Shown here piece after piece: positions 45,492-58,687 of a stretch of 64,000 nucleotides of DNA. Position 1 is the stretch's first letter, and each line of letters opens with the position of its first letter. A program made the translations under genes and the position numbers. The DNA is taken from NCBI GenBank assembly GCA_949825025.1, contig OX463783.1, forward strand, positions 29,719,154 through 29,783,153. The letters are read 5' to 3'. The stretch is from Siphlonurus alternatus (Eukaryota; Arthropoda; Insecta; Ephemeroptera; Siphlonuridae). The notes beneath the pieces are model-generated. The model was given only the letters and a program-made list of their open reading frames with translations. It ran no database searches and was not told the origin of the DNA.

Positions 45492-46829
45492 GTGAGTGTT
45501 CCCTCAGTCACATCAGGATAATCATCTCCTTCAGTAACCGTGGAGCTCTACTCGTTGTTAGTAAACAAATTATTGTTGGTAATGTCTGTCACGTGAAGTG
45601 AAAAACATGGGACGGTTGATTTACATGTTAACTTAAGGGTAATTGTTGAGTGTTGACTAGCGCCAACAATGTCATTACATTCTCTGCTCTGGTGGTGAAA
45701 TCAGACACCACATCGTCCCATGTTTAACAATGAAAAAGGATTCATGCGACAGACATTATAAACAATGGTTTGTTACCACCATTGCTTCTTAATAGTGTAT
45801 TGAGCAAACATTTTATTTATATATATATTTTTTTTATTTACAATTATATTCCAAATAATTGGAGTCTTCAAGTCAGCTGATTTTGTGGTGTTCCCACCGT
45901 CCTATCTAAGCCAATGTAAAAAAATTGAAATTGCTTTTTTGGCATATACAAGAAATTTTAGAGAAAAATTAGTTCTTGGTTTTATTAAACACAAATAGTG
46001 TACAGATACGATTATACATAAATAAATAGACATAGAAACGTACACACAAAATTATGGAACATAATATTAAATTAAGAATTGCTAAAAATTGAAAAATTAG
46101 TTCTTGGTTCATTATCAGGGGGCGTAGGAGATGGTTTCAAATTCATAGCTGTAACAGTTATATACCGAGAAAAAATTCAAATTTTCAAATATGGTAGCTT
46201 ATGGAGAAAATTTTCCCGCCAAAGAGCACTTGAAGCATTATTTTTCTGTGATTGAAAAAGACCACATCATTAATTATTGCTGGTCAAAACGTCTCAATAA
46301 GTATTTGTAAGTCATGCTATCAAGATTCATTTGCTGTGGACATTTCATCGTGGTAAGGTTTGTTGGTATTTTTTCCCTATCTCTTTCATTAAATTAATAT
46401 ATCCAACATTAATGGTTCCTCTTTCCTTATACTGTAATAGTAATGATTAACGATAAATCTCAGTTACTGCTGGAGTCAAAGAATGTTTCCCTGCAAAAGA
46501 ATTGAATGAAATAAATTTTAAAAAATCGAGAATGTTCTAAAACTTAATCACTTATGGTTTGAGCAAATTCAAACCTTGCAGCTTTCTTACAACAGCTCCA
46601 TTTCCGGTTTTCGTCCATAAGGCCAATGTTAAACTTCTACCTCAGTTTTCACAAAACTGATAACACAGATTTGCTTCAAAATTTGTATGCCACCTATTAA
46701 TGGTGAGTTCCAAGTCCCCTGCAAGTCTTGTTGCATTCAGGCAGTACGATTGCAAGATCTCAACCTACTGAGATTCATCCTTTATGACATTTTCTCCTTT
46801 CTCACCTGACATGTTTCTGTGTCTGGCAG

Positions 46830-46995
46830 GTCCAACACCTCAAGTCTGGGATGCTGATGACCGTGTCTGGCTGAGGGATGGTGTGGTTCAGCAATGACGA
46901 TCTCTCAACGTAGATGATGGTTGAGAGCATCTTGAGCCACCTGCGACACATCCCGCTGGACAAGGAAGGACTAGAACCTGTCGCCCGCTCTCAAG
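46830..46995 (+). pseudogene. Dync1h1: Decayed dynein heavy chain exon, AAA2 region (B2)
   Basis: Counterpart of 18686-18851, with both stops and one further change (FSDDD to FSNDD). Confidence 0.75.
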
Positions 46996-47434
46996 GTCTG
47001 TTTCCACAATAGTGAAGTGTTTTTACGTGTTTTTAATTTATCTGCTTAGGTTATTAATGCTTTTTCGTGACAAAAATTATTAAGGAAAATAACTTTAAAA
47101 ATGTTAATTATACATTTTAGGTAATATGGATCTATCGTTTTTGAACCCCTTGGTGATGCTAGTGACAGGATAGACATTAGAAATGCTGGGCTATTTTAAT
47201 TTAGTTGCAACTCAAAAAATGACCTTGGCAACGCTAGGGGGCAGAATTATATTCTAATAATCAGGGATATGCATTATTTTCTGGTACTGTTTTTGTTTCT
47301 AATTTCTGATTTGCTCCAAAGTAGTTGTTGATTTTTTTGTGATGAGCCAATCACAGAGTAGAAAAAATTCAACTTTTAAATTAACGTTAAATTCCATTGG
47401 TTGGAATTGACCAATGAAAAGAAAGTTAGTTTAA

Positions 47435-47799
47435 GGTAGAGATAATATGTATCAGCTGGCCCAATGCTAAAAAAATCCCATTCATAAAAATTATGAAAAA
47501 ATTTTAAAATGTTCTCCTCAACATCCCCTATCAGTAGGTAAAATATCAGGCATACAAAAACGAGCTAGTTTTCGAGTTATTAATTTTTAAAGTTGACTAA
47601 TTTAACATGGAAGTTCCATTTTTCCATGTTAAATTAGAGAACTTTAAAAATTAATTACTCGAAAACTAGCTCGTTTTTGTATACCTGATTTTTTACCTAC
47701 TGATAGGGGATGTAGAGGAGAACATTTTAAATTTTTTTCATAATTTTTATGAATGGGATTTTTTTAGCATTGGTCCAGCTGATACATATTATCTCTACC
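47435..47799. mobile_element. TTAA-flanked fold-back MITE, type M2, only in B2
   Basis: TTAA at 47431-47434 and 47800-47803; B1 has one TTAA at the same place (19294). Ends GGTAGAGATAATATGTATC and inverse; CAGCTG near each end. 365 bp, hairpin throughout, no ORF. Confidence 0.92.
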
Positions 47800-47992
47800 T
47801 TAAACCTCAAAAAGATACTTTTGTTATTTTGTTATTGGTAGCCTTCATCGATTTAAAAATCATCGTTTAGATCTTAAATATATTACTCTTAATGGACACG
47901 ATTCACTAAGCAGTTAGTCAGGTTTTTAACCACATTTAGCTTAACTACGTTTAACTAAGGTGGTATATGTAGCACGTAAAACAGGTATAGTT

Positions 47993-48330
47993 AAAATTTT
48001 TGCCATGTATTTTTTGTTCGGGGTAGTTTTCAATTTTGAAATTTAAAAACTCCTCCTGTCTCGTGTTCCTCTTCCACTGCCCCGCGGTTGGTGGGAAAGT
48101 TGTGCTGGAGGTACGTTTTGAACCTGGAGCCTCTTGCATGCGAGGCGGGCATACTTGCACTAGGCCACCGTGGCTTATCTATAGCTGGTCGTTTCGTTCA
48201 GGTTTAAAAGTTTTGACGGGAGAAGGTGAGTCACGGCGATAAGACGAACGCCGGAAATCCTTCACGAAGTTTTGTGTGACCTCGGTGGTCACGTGAGCTG
48301 GCCGCCTTAGATTGCAAATACAAATCATAT
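47993..48330 (-). mobile_element. tRNA-derived SINE-like repeat (B2, second)
   Basis: Counterpart of 19498-19850. Confidence 0.5.
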
Positions 48331-49440
48331 AATAAAACGGGATTTTATTATTACCTTGAAATGTTATTTATAAATTCTTATTGTATTTTGTAATTTTTTG
48401 AAATTGCAGAAAGAGTTGTGGTATAATATTGTGATGAATTATGTTAAAATTATGTAGTTTAAATTGTTAGAATTGAGAGTATAGAAGTTTCATTATAACA
48501 ACAAGGAAAGAAAATTATATGTTGATCGATTATAATTATAATTAATAATAATATAAAAATCTTTAATAAATAGGTCGAAACGTGAACAATGATTCAGTCA
48601 GTGACTTAATTGCTTCAGATTATATTTGCATTATTTATAGCTTTGAAAAAATCCGCAATATTTTAAATGAGAATTAAATTTATTATAAAAGTATTTGAAA
48701 TGAAAACTTTTATTTTTACATCTTTTTACGTAATTTTTACTTTGCATAATTTTATGAATATTAATAAATTTCAAATTTAAATATAATAATAATAATAATA
48801 ATAAGTTTGGTTAATTTACTGTATTTTTTCATGTAATTATATTAAACCTCCTCTTGGTTATTGGCGTTATTGCAAATTATTTTGTTGCTGTTATGTAATT
48901 GCATTTTACTATAATTGATATAATATAATTAATGATTGTGATCGAAGCCAAACTGATACAAACGTAACACGTTTTTGAGACTGAATTATATTAATATAAC
49001 ATAGTTAATTTAGATTAAATGATTTATGTGATACAGTACATAAAAATTATGATTAAAAATTTAATAAAGGCATAATAATTACATTGAACAATGTAATATT
49101 AATGTCGCCTTCACAAGTTGCAATTGACTATATGTTGCGAGTGATAAGGCTGCAAGAGAAGCACGTCAGCTCCATAGTTCATCGTAACCTTTCGTTGCTT
49201 GACGAAGAATATATTATACTGTATAATACATATTGCTTGTTAGTTAAATACTTTTTTTATTTAATTTCCACTATTTTATTCTTTAAACTATTGTGTGCTT
49301 TGCAATTGGACTGCCTGATCAGTATAGTCTGTTTTGAATATTAAATACAAATAAATAACTAAAGAATTATTATACCTGAATTTGAAAGTCATAATGCAAA
49401 TTTTGTGATTTACTTAGCAACACTTACGCTACCGGTAGTG

Positions 49441-49790
49441 TCTGTCTAATGGACAACCTGCATGAAAAAGATTTATTGCAGAAATGAATAGAGGGCACTA
49501 AATTATGCAACTCTGAATTTTTTCAGATTTTTTTGAGACCCAGAACTATTTTTAAATAATTTTTGAAAGTTCTGTAAGCTAAGTTGGCACCCCTGAATCC
49601 TTAATAAAAAGGATAAGACCGAGACGCCTATTAACGCCTCCAGGGGGCGTGGCCGTACTTTCAACAATAATTAAAAAATCGTTCTGAATTTCAAAAAAAA
49701 AAAAAAAAAATCTGAAAAAATTCAGTGTAGCATAATTTGGTACCCTCTATGCATTTCTGCAATTAAAATTTTTCATTTAGGTTGTCCATT
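49441..49790. mobile_element. Fold-back MITE (B2)
   Basis: Counterpart of 20993-21335, with a shorter internal A-tract. Confidence 0.55.
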
Positions 49791-51462
49791 TGTAAGTTAA
49801 GGTCTGTATGATCCCTTTATTAATGCATGTCTTTGCTTATAAAATATTTACAATGCAGTATAATGGCGAAATCATCAATTAATCTGCAGTAATTTAAAAT
49901 AAGGAGAATAATTTATGCTATATATATATATATATATACAGTATATATATATATATATTTAGAAAAAAAAAGTGTAATTTCAATTCGGAATGTATAATTC
50001 CTTAAATAATTCCATCGTAATTCCTGTATATCAAAGAATAATTGTGATCGTTTCTCGTAAAATAAACAACGATAATTAGTTCGATAGATTTGCCAGTTTG
50101 TGTCTGAGGGCGTTAGGATTAGGAATGTCACTTATACAGTGTAGTATAGTAGTGGGTGTATGGCTGACCGCGGTCTATTCTGAAAAACGATATCACTTCC
50201 TGTGACTCACTGCTGTGTCATTTGGTCGCAAGCAAGGATCATGAAAACATCGTTTTATTTCGTCGTAAATTTGTCATATATTTACTTGTCTTTATAACTG
50301 AAGTGCAAGTTAAATTATTTCATTTGGTTAATGTACTGTATTATAGCGAATTGTTTTTTTTTTTTTTAATTGGAGTGCAAAACATATATGGCTGTCTGTG
50401 CGTAGGCAATAAAAACTGTGGTAAGTGAATTGTTATTGTTCATGTTTTTAATTTTATAATATTTTTATTATAATTTTGAATATATTTTTTATATTTATAA
50501 CCTTTTTTTTTTAACGATACGTACAACACGTACAACATATCAAGCAATTTTAGTTTCTAAGTCCCATTTGACCAGTTTGATGCAGAAGCCCTGTTTGACT
50601 GTTATATGGCTTTCAATTTTTTTCCATTTATAAAAAAAGTTTGTAAATTGCATATTTTTTCAGTATTAAAACGAAGTTTTGTGTTTTATTTTTCGTTTTA
50701 TTATGTTATTAGTTCTCATTTGAGAACTTTAATTATTGACTTTCGTCGTGTAAAATTTCGTGATTTGCTGTGTTATATATATTTTGGAGTTGCAGGCTAT
50801 AATATGTAGCATAAGATTTTTGCCTCATTATTTTTTTATATATGATATGTAATATATTTCTTACGTTTCTACGTCATCTTGAATTACCGCGTGTGACTTC
50901 AATAAAATATGCCATCTATTTAATAAATTTAATTCTTCCTCGCCAAAATCGTAATCTTTATTTTCTCGCGTTGCGTACTTTTATTTTTCCCCTTAAAAAT
51001 TGGATTTTTACGTTATATCGAGGACTTCAGATTCCGAGGGACGAAAAAGTTATTATCTTGTACTGTACCTAGTTTTTCCTGTCACACGCTGTTATTTTTG
51101 TCGGGACCGCGATCTCCTTAAAAGAATATTGAATTTTACCTAACAACAAGTTGCATAATGAGAGTTTTTAATGTATAATGTGCGCTTTTAATTGTATAAA
51201 ATTCTTTATTTTCAATTGCAGTAATTTCCACTGTTTGAAATGTTGCATTACAAATTTGAGTAGAGGACATTGGGTTATTTTTTGTCACTTTCTTAATAAT
51301 TTTTGACATTATTTAAATCAAGGGGAAGGACACTGTCACATCATATGAAGTTTTTCCATTTCTTCCTATGTATCTTAATTTCTTGCTTGTGTGTTTACTA
51401 TTTTTACGACTATGAAATCACAGTGTTTTGTATAATACCATTTCAAAGATTTTTTACGTTTA

Positions 51463-51790
51463 AGAGAAAATAATACGCCCAATGTTCAAAAAAAATACCT
51501 CGCATGAAAATTATGAAAAAACTAAATAATATGTTCTCCTCTTCATCCCCTATCAGTAGATAAAATATCAGGTGTACAAATTCGAGCTAATTTGACTAAA
51601 TTAACATAGAAATTCCATATTTTTCCATGGTTTTAATTTTAAAAATGTCAATTTTAAAAATTCATAACTCCAAAACTAGCTCGAATTTGTATAATATACC
51701 TGATATTTTAGCTACTGATGTAAAGGAGAACATTATCTAATTTTCAGGTGTTTCAGTTTTTTTTTTTTTTTTAATATTAGGCGTGTTACC
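51463..51790. mobile_element. M2-related TTAA MITE (B2)
   Basis: Counterpart of the hairpin at 23020-23348; TTAA at 51459-51462 and 51791-51794. Confidence 0.6.
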
Positions 51791-51841
51791 TTAACCATAA
51801 AAGGGTTGACATCATGACGTAACTCAAGGTCCTGTAAATTG

Positions 51842-51872
<31 letters not shown>

Positions 51873-53017
51873 TCTATTACCCACACCTAGCTTTTCATTA
51901 CTTTAATCTACACAAAAAATTTATATAATTAAATCGGGAGAACACTCTCTAATGTACGTGAAGTGAGCCCCCCAACTTTCAGCACTAATTCCAAAATTAG
52001 GTGCAGTAATAAGTGCTCAATTAGTGCTAATTAGTGCCGTATGACACACATCAGCCCTCCTCTAAACACAAGTTCAAATCAAATTTGAATGATGGGGGGC
52101 CCACTTCAAGGCAGCCCCCCCACTTACAGTACTATATAATTCCAATTTTGGGTGCAATAATTAGTGCTCGATTAGTGCTAATTAGTACCGTAAAAAGTTT
52201 TGCTCCAGCTCAGTATCTTCAATTTCAAATAACATGAAACACATGAGAGCAGCGCTCCCTTCCTCCCCAAACCTGCAAGTTTTGCTGCAAGGATTCAAAA
52301 ATTAAGTGAAATTAAAAGAACTCAATTAGTGCTATATAATCCCAAAATTTCATTTATTTTAACTCGTAAATTATTTGCAATAATTCATTGTACAATGTAT
52401 CATGGTGGGATGGAAATTCAAATCTATATTTGTTTCATTGGAAAATTGAAAGCTGCAACATTTATTTGTTTTACAGCTAATATTAACTAATACAATGGAT
52501 TTTTTTTAATTGCCTATGTTTCTCTGGAAGGAAAGCTAAACATCCAACTTTTAATATAAAAAAAAAAAAAAAAATAAAATCTTTATTTTGAGTATTTTGT
52601 TACGTAACCCTATATTACTTCATACATCTTGATTGAAAATAAAGAACAATAAACCTTGTAATTTATTAATTTTTTCATGCACATGCTAAGCTAAGTAGAG
52701 GAAAATATTAGATAAAAAAAATCACAGATGACCAGAAAAAAAAAATTGCATACAATTTAGCTCTCGCTAAAGATTTTCTTGAAAAAGAATGTATTCTTGA
52801 CAATTTCAAATTTAATATAATGCTTTTTATATTTATACATGTCCAAAATGTTTCAATTGCCCCAAAATATCATCCAATCTCGTTAAAATGATCTAAATTT
52901 GGGAATACTGCGAGAAATAGGAACTATCTCTTGTGTTCGATTTTTAAAAATGAACAACTTACATGAGGTTCATTTTCACGCTCAGTTATTCTTCTATTTT
53001 TACCCTGATCCAGCTAG

Positions 53018-53180
53018 TCAAGTAACCCCCATGTTTGCCCACAATCACATGGCAGCCCCTCCGAGCCAGGCACGCTACCCTGACGCCATCGCGATCACGC
53101 TGGACGAGGTCCACGGGAAGGTGACGTGTGTCTACAACGATCACAGCCTCTACGTGTGGGATATACGAGACATAAGGAGG
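53018..53180 (+). pseudogene. Wdr62: Wdr62-like exon 3 (A2), donor lost
   Basis: Same protein sequence as A1 exon 3 and the same AGG|GAGAGT at the expected donor. Confidence 0.85.
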
Positions 53181-53691
53181 GAGAGTTGGCGGGAAAATTT
53201 GAATTTTGTCAGAGTTAAGGATTTATTGTCACCCTGAAAATTATAGTAAACCTTCCTTACATTGTAACATAAAAAATATTCAGCAAAATGGAGCAATAAT
53301 CGATCTAGTTTTTAAGATATACAGGAATATTATTGGAAATCTGGCGGCCATTAGTCAAATTTGCATGTTTTTCAACTAAAAAATTAATATCTAAATAACT
53401 GGATCAAATAATGGATTTTTTTACTTCAGAAAGTGAACAGTAAGTTTGTTTTAATCTAAATTTATATTTTTACCATAAAAAAATAATTGCCACAGTGACA
53501 AAAATCCTTAAGGCTTTATCCTGGGAATTAGTAAAATTTAACATGGGGAAAAAACTCATCGAAAAATCTTCATCAAATTAACTAGTTCTCTATAAGCTCT
53601 GATTTTTTTCAGAATAATTTAACGCCTAAATTATGTTGACACTTGCAGTTCTTTGGCCGAATTGTTAGTAAAAGCAAAATTGTCTCTGCAG

Positions 53692-53892
53692 GTCGGCAAG
53701 TCTCAGTCATTCCTGTACCATTCTGCCTGCATCTGGGGGGTTGAAATGTACCCCGAGCTAGCGGAGGGATGTGAACCGGCCATGCCGCCCGGGAGTTTCG
53801 TGACGTGCTCGAGCGACGACACAATCCGAGTGTGGCATATGGACCAGAATCTGCCTCCTGACTTTGTTTACCAGAGAAACATCTACAGCAAC
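53692..53892 (+). pseudogene. Wdr62: Wdr62-like exon 4 (A2)
   Basis: Open and properly spliced, but differs from A1 by LPPDS to LPPDF and YSD to YSN, both non-synonymous. Treated as part of a pseudogene because of the stop in exon 7. Confidence 0.85.
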
Positions 53893-53951
53893 GTGAGTTC
53901 CCCCAGTCACACCAGGATAATATTCTCATGACCAGGAGAAACATTTCAATG

Positions 53952-54158
53952 TGGTAGTGGAAAAATATCCTAACTCCTTTGGTAAGCTGAAAAAAAAAAT
54001 AACTTAACTCCATTGATAAGTAAAAAAGGAGTTAGGATATTTTTACATACGAGTGCCTATTAAAAATATCCAAACTGTATTTTTATTATCAATGGAGTTA
54101 GGCTACTTTTTTTTTCAGCTTATCAATGGAGTTAGGATATTTTTCCGCTACCACATCA
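53952..54158. mobile_element. Fold-back MITE (A2)
   Basis: Counterpart of 2531-2737. Confidence 0.6.
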
Positions 54159-55160
54159 ATATCTACAGTTCCCTCAGCCAAGCGAGATTCTCTCCGAGAT
54201 TCTCTCCTTCACTAGCAGTTTGTCTGCAGTATTAAATTTTAAGTTTCTACTTTAAGAAGTTCACAGGCTAAATGACACTTGGTCTATTGCATAGATGAAG
54301 TTTAACTTTAGACCAGGCTTAAGTTTGTTGATGTCAGTTATTATAACAATCAAAATAAACAAAATTAAGACAGGATTAAAGCTAGACCTCATGCATGCAA
54401 TTTTTATGTCTTGTTAGTAGCCTGATCTGATAATTATATTTTTAACTCATATTGGACTGAAAGTATTTTATTTCCTGGTTCAACTTGCAAATTTTGTTAA
54501 TTCCAAAGCAGCCACCAACCCCCTTTATTGAAGCCATTCTATTTAATTAAGCAAAAAATTAAAAAAAAAAAAAAAAAAATCTTTGTCTTCAATGGAAATG
54601 TTTTCTTAAACTGACAAAAGTAAAATTCAAGATTTTGTAATTTTAGTACACTGTAGTATCTATAATTCATTTTAATCTAACAAATACCCCAATATTTTAT
54701 TCTGAAGGGAAAGTTGAAGTTGGACTTGCTAATTTATAAATCATGAACAATAAAAAAAATTAATGTTTCTTACTGTAGTAAGTTGATATTGTATTTATGA
54801 TAGCTGTCTCACAACTATAATTTTATTTCTTTTTCATGAAATACATTAAAAAACTTGTTATTACGTAAAGTCAAGGGAGCTAGGAAATTAAGTTTACCAT
54901 GTATCTAGTATTGTGTTACCTTATATTGAATTTTTCCTATAACCTCAATGCCATTTACTTTTTATGGTACCTCAATCTCCTTTACTCAAAATTGAGTTTT
55001 TCCTAATAACAAGTTGTGTAATAACGAGTTTTTACTGTATATCATAGAATTATTAACATAATCAATATTTAGTATCCTTAATTTGCAGTAAAGTAGAGAT
55101 TACTTAATTATTGATAGGTAAAATACCGGTACTAACACACCCACCTGTCTGTCTGTGTAG

Positions 55161-55364
55161 GAGCTTTTGAAGGTGCTTTACGTTGATCCCGAGATGAACT
55201 TCCTGAAAGACCTCGATATCTCGGCCACGGGGGAGAAGCCGGACTCCAGTTATGACGGTCGTAACGGTGTACGAGCCATCAGGATCAGTCCAGATGGTCT
55301 GCATCTCGCATCTGGTGATCGTGCCGGCAACGTGAGGATCCACGAACTGAGATCCATAGAAGAG
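55161..55364 (+). pseudogene. Wdr62: Wdr62-like exon 5 (A2)
   Basis: No amino-acid difference from A1 exon 5; splice sites intact. Confidence 0.87.
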
Positions 55365-55458
55365 GTGTGTATTTCTGTCTCTGAAGCATTAAAATAAGAA
55401 CTGACATTGTGTTAGAATGGTTCTAAAAAAACCTAATATTAATTAATTACATATTTAA

Positions 55459-55772
55459 GGTGGAGATAACACGGATCAGCTGAACCAATGCTAAAAAAAA
55501 TCCCATTCATGAAAATTATGAAAAAAATTTAAAATGTTGTCCTCTACATCTCCTGTCAGTAGGTAAAATATCAGGTGTGCAAAAACGAGCTAGTTTTCGA
55601 GTTATGAATTTTTAAATTAGTCAACTTTAACTCGAAAAATAGCTCGTTTTTGTATACTTTATATTTTACCTACTGATAGGGGATGTAGAGGAGAACATTT
55701 GAATTTTTTTTCATAATTTTCATGAATGGGATTTCTTTAGCATTGGGTCAGCTGATCCGTATTATCTCTACC
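55459..55772. mobile_element. TTAA-flanked fold-back MITE, type M2 (A2)
   Basis: Counterpart of 4038-4352; first bases GGTGGAGATAAC carry one change. Confidence 0.8.
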
Positions 55773-56554
55773 TTAAAGACCCCCAAAACTAAAAAGACAT
55801 TTTTATAGGCTTATAAAATCATTGAAAACTTAAGACCTAAATGATAAAAAAAATTGACTCCATGGCATGATACACAAAAAAAGTCAAAATGCCTAGAATA
55901 TTTTATTTACTACTGACACAAAGCCAAAGTCTTCTGCTCGTTGTTTGTAAACAAAGTAGTGTTGGTAATGTCTGTCCTATGAGTGAAAAAACATGGGACA
56001 GTTGTTGATTTACATGTTAACTTATGGTCACAATGTACCAAGTGGTATATTAATGTAGATAAAATTAATTTTTAGACAAATAAAATGTCTAAAAAAATCA
56101 ATAATTATCCAAAAAGCATCGCATTTGTTATTTTTTTTTTTAGAAAAAATCATTCCAGTTAAAGAACCAGAGCAGAGAATGTAATGACATTGTTGGCGCT
56201 AGTAGACAGAACAACATTTTTCCATAACTTACATTGTGACTGTTTGATAAAACAATACCTGAAAGGTATCGGTAGACTTTATCAGAAAGTCAAAGAGACT
56301 TTTTGAAGCAGACAGTCTCATGTTATTAAATATAGCTGCAGAAAAAGAACATTGTGATAAAACAATTTCAATTTTTACAAAAAATGATTAAAAAATATTA
56401 GAAAATGTTACAATTCTATGATTTATTTTTCGTATTGGCTACCATTCTATCAGCTGTTTTTTATTGACATCTTCTGAAGTTCGAATCAGCTGATGTACTA
56501 TCTGAACTATTTTTAAAACTAAGGTTTGAAGTCTAATTCTCATTTCTCACACAG

Positions 56555-56680
56555 GTGTGTCGGATAGAGGCCCACGACGCAGAGGTGCTTTGTCTGGAGT
56601 ACTCACTACCAGAGTCCGGTCAGCGACTGCTGGCATCCGCCTCCAGGGACAGGCTTATCCATGTCTTCAATGTAGACCAG
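56555..56680 (+). pseudogene. Wdr62: Wdr62-like exon 6 (A2)
   Basis: Identical protein to A1 exon 6; splice sites intact. Confidence 0.88.
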
Positions 56681-56936
56681 GTGAGTCCATTTTACAAGGA
56701 AGGAGTCGTAGTAGGATGTTCAGTAGCCAATTCTATGGACTCCTGAAGACGAGCTGGTTCCATATTGGACTGGCTGCTGAATCTTCTATGTCAATTGTTA
56801 ACATAAATAACAAAGAAAGAGTCATCATAGAAGGTTCAGTAGCCAGTTCAATATAGACTCCTGACAACGAGCTGGTTCCATTGGACTGGCTACTGAGGTA
56901 CATTGACAACAATCTGACCCCCCGTTTTTCTCGCAG

Positions 56937-57080
56937 GACTACAATTTCCTGCAGACGCTCGATGATCACAGCTCTTCGATCACGGCGGTGAAATTCCTCA
57001 CCCAACACAACCAGCTCGGCATGGCGTCCTGTGGAGCCGACAAGTAAATCATCTTCAGACAACTGCAGCCCGGAGCTCAG
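56937..57080 (+). pseudogene. Wdr62: Wdr62-like exon 7 (A2), nonsense mutation
   Basis: Codon 36 of the exon is TAA at 57045-57047 where A1 has TCA (Ser of GADKSIIF). The stop truncates the second propeller. The rest of the exon and both splice sites are unchanged, so the change is recent. Confidence 0.92.
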
Positions 57081-57179
57081 GTGAGCAGAACTTGCCATGG
57101 TTTTACTGACAAAATCTCTGATGATTGAGAATTAATTCCTCTATCAAGTCTCCACTAAATACCGGTAGTTAGTTTCAAT

Positions 57180-57345
57180 GGGGGATATTCATAAAACACT
57201 TTAACCCCCACTTTAGCCTCGATTTTTATCCCTGGTGCTGAAAATGGTGTTAATCCATAGGCTAAACAAGTTAAGCAACTGGTTTAGCACCAGGGATAAA
57301 AATTAAGGCTGAAGTGGGGGTTAAAGTGCTTTGTGAATGCCCCCC
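57180..57345. mobile_element. Fold-back MITE (A2)
   Basis: Counterpart of 5761-5926. Confidence 0.7.
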
Positions 57346-57586
57346 AATATTTCTTTGTAAATGTTGATTTTTATTTTTGAATAACTACAATACTGTACTT
57401 AAGAAAAGTTAAAATTTTATGTTCCTTGCCCAAATTTGCTCAGTAAACAATGAACAACTTGCATGGAAATTTTTATTGCAGAAGTGATGAGTTTATGCTA
57501 CTTTGATTTTTTCCTAATTGTTTAGAGCCCAGGAACTATTTTTTATATAATTAACATATTGAAAGTACAGTAAATCACTTCTTTAA

Positions 57587-57944
57587 GGGTCAGGTAACAC
57601 GCCCAATGTTAAAAAAAATCCCTCACATGAAAATTATGAAAAAAATTTAAAAAGTTCTCCTCTACATCTCTTAATTATCAGTAGCTAAAATATCAGGTAT
57701 ACAAATTTGAGCTAGTTTTCAATTTATTAATTTTTAAAGTTGACTTCTTTAACATGGAAGTTCGATTTCTCTATATACAGCATGTTAAAATAATCAACTT
57801 TAAAAATTCATAACTCAAAAACCAGCTCGAATTTGTATACCTGATATTTTTATAGCTACTGATAGGGGATGTAAAGGAGATCATTTTAATTTTTTTTCAT
57901 AATTTTCATGGGTTGGATTTTTTTTTTCTTTTTTTACTTTCCCC
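57587..57944. mobile_element. M2-related TTAA MITE (A2)
   Basis: Counterpart of 6169-6521; TTAA at 57583-57586 and 57945-57948. Confidence 0.7.
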
Positions 57945-58348
57945 TTAATAAAATGATAGGACTTGAAAAAGGGGTGTGGGTGTAAACCCAACCTAGAAAC
58001 TTTTTAGCAATGCTTTTTGACCTCTGAATAATTTAGAGTGTCATAATTTGATGCCCTCTATTCATTTCTGCAATAAAAAACTTGATATTATCAACGTAGT
58101 TGTAATATGACCTTCTAATATGCTAATTATGACCACAATATTCTTTATTCAATAACAAGTTTTACCTAACAACAAGTTACGTAATAATGAGTTTTTACTG
58201 TAGTTACAGAAATGTTCAATTTTAATTCAATTTTTGCTGTTTCATGTTAAGAAGGTAGCGTCTTTTTCTCAAACAGATTTGTGTGCTGCTATTATTAGCA
58301 ACACCTCATTGTATTCAAGCGCTGAAAGAAAGTTTTTGATGTTGACAG

Positions 58349-58461
58349 ATCGGCCACTCCAAGTGCGTGAGCTGATTGCTCGACTGCTGCAAAACGTTTT
58401 CTCAGAGCTGGCCGTGCCGGCTCCAAACTGGAAATTCTTTGATCACCACCAGGTGAAGATG
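58349..58461 (+). CDS. Nup205: Nup205 internal exon stranded after the Wdr62 exons (A2)
   Basis: Same 113-nt exon as 6926-7038, frame intact; the one difference I see (GTC to GTT, Val) is synonymous. Confidence 0.85.
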
Positions 58462-58642
58462 GTGAGTAACTTTCAAATTTTAATTACATTTTACAAGGCA
58501 GGAGGAATTTAGATTTTCATTGAAAGTAATATGATGATCAAAGCCTAGGCAACAAAACTAGCAACTGGAAGGGAAAAAAATGGGTAATATGTTATTAAAA
58601 AGGCTATGCTATGTTATAAAAAGATTTTCAAGAGTGTATCAA

Positions 58643-58687
<45 letters not shown>

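Larger units (their letters stand above)
36849..52721. repeat. Segmental duplication unit B, copy 2
   Basis: Direct copy of 8449-24280. Unless listed separately, the content is as in B1, shifted about 28.2-28.4 kb. Intervening stretches without an entry here are the AT-rich non-coding counterparts of those described in B1. Confidence 0.9.
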
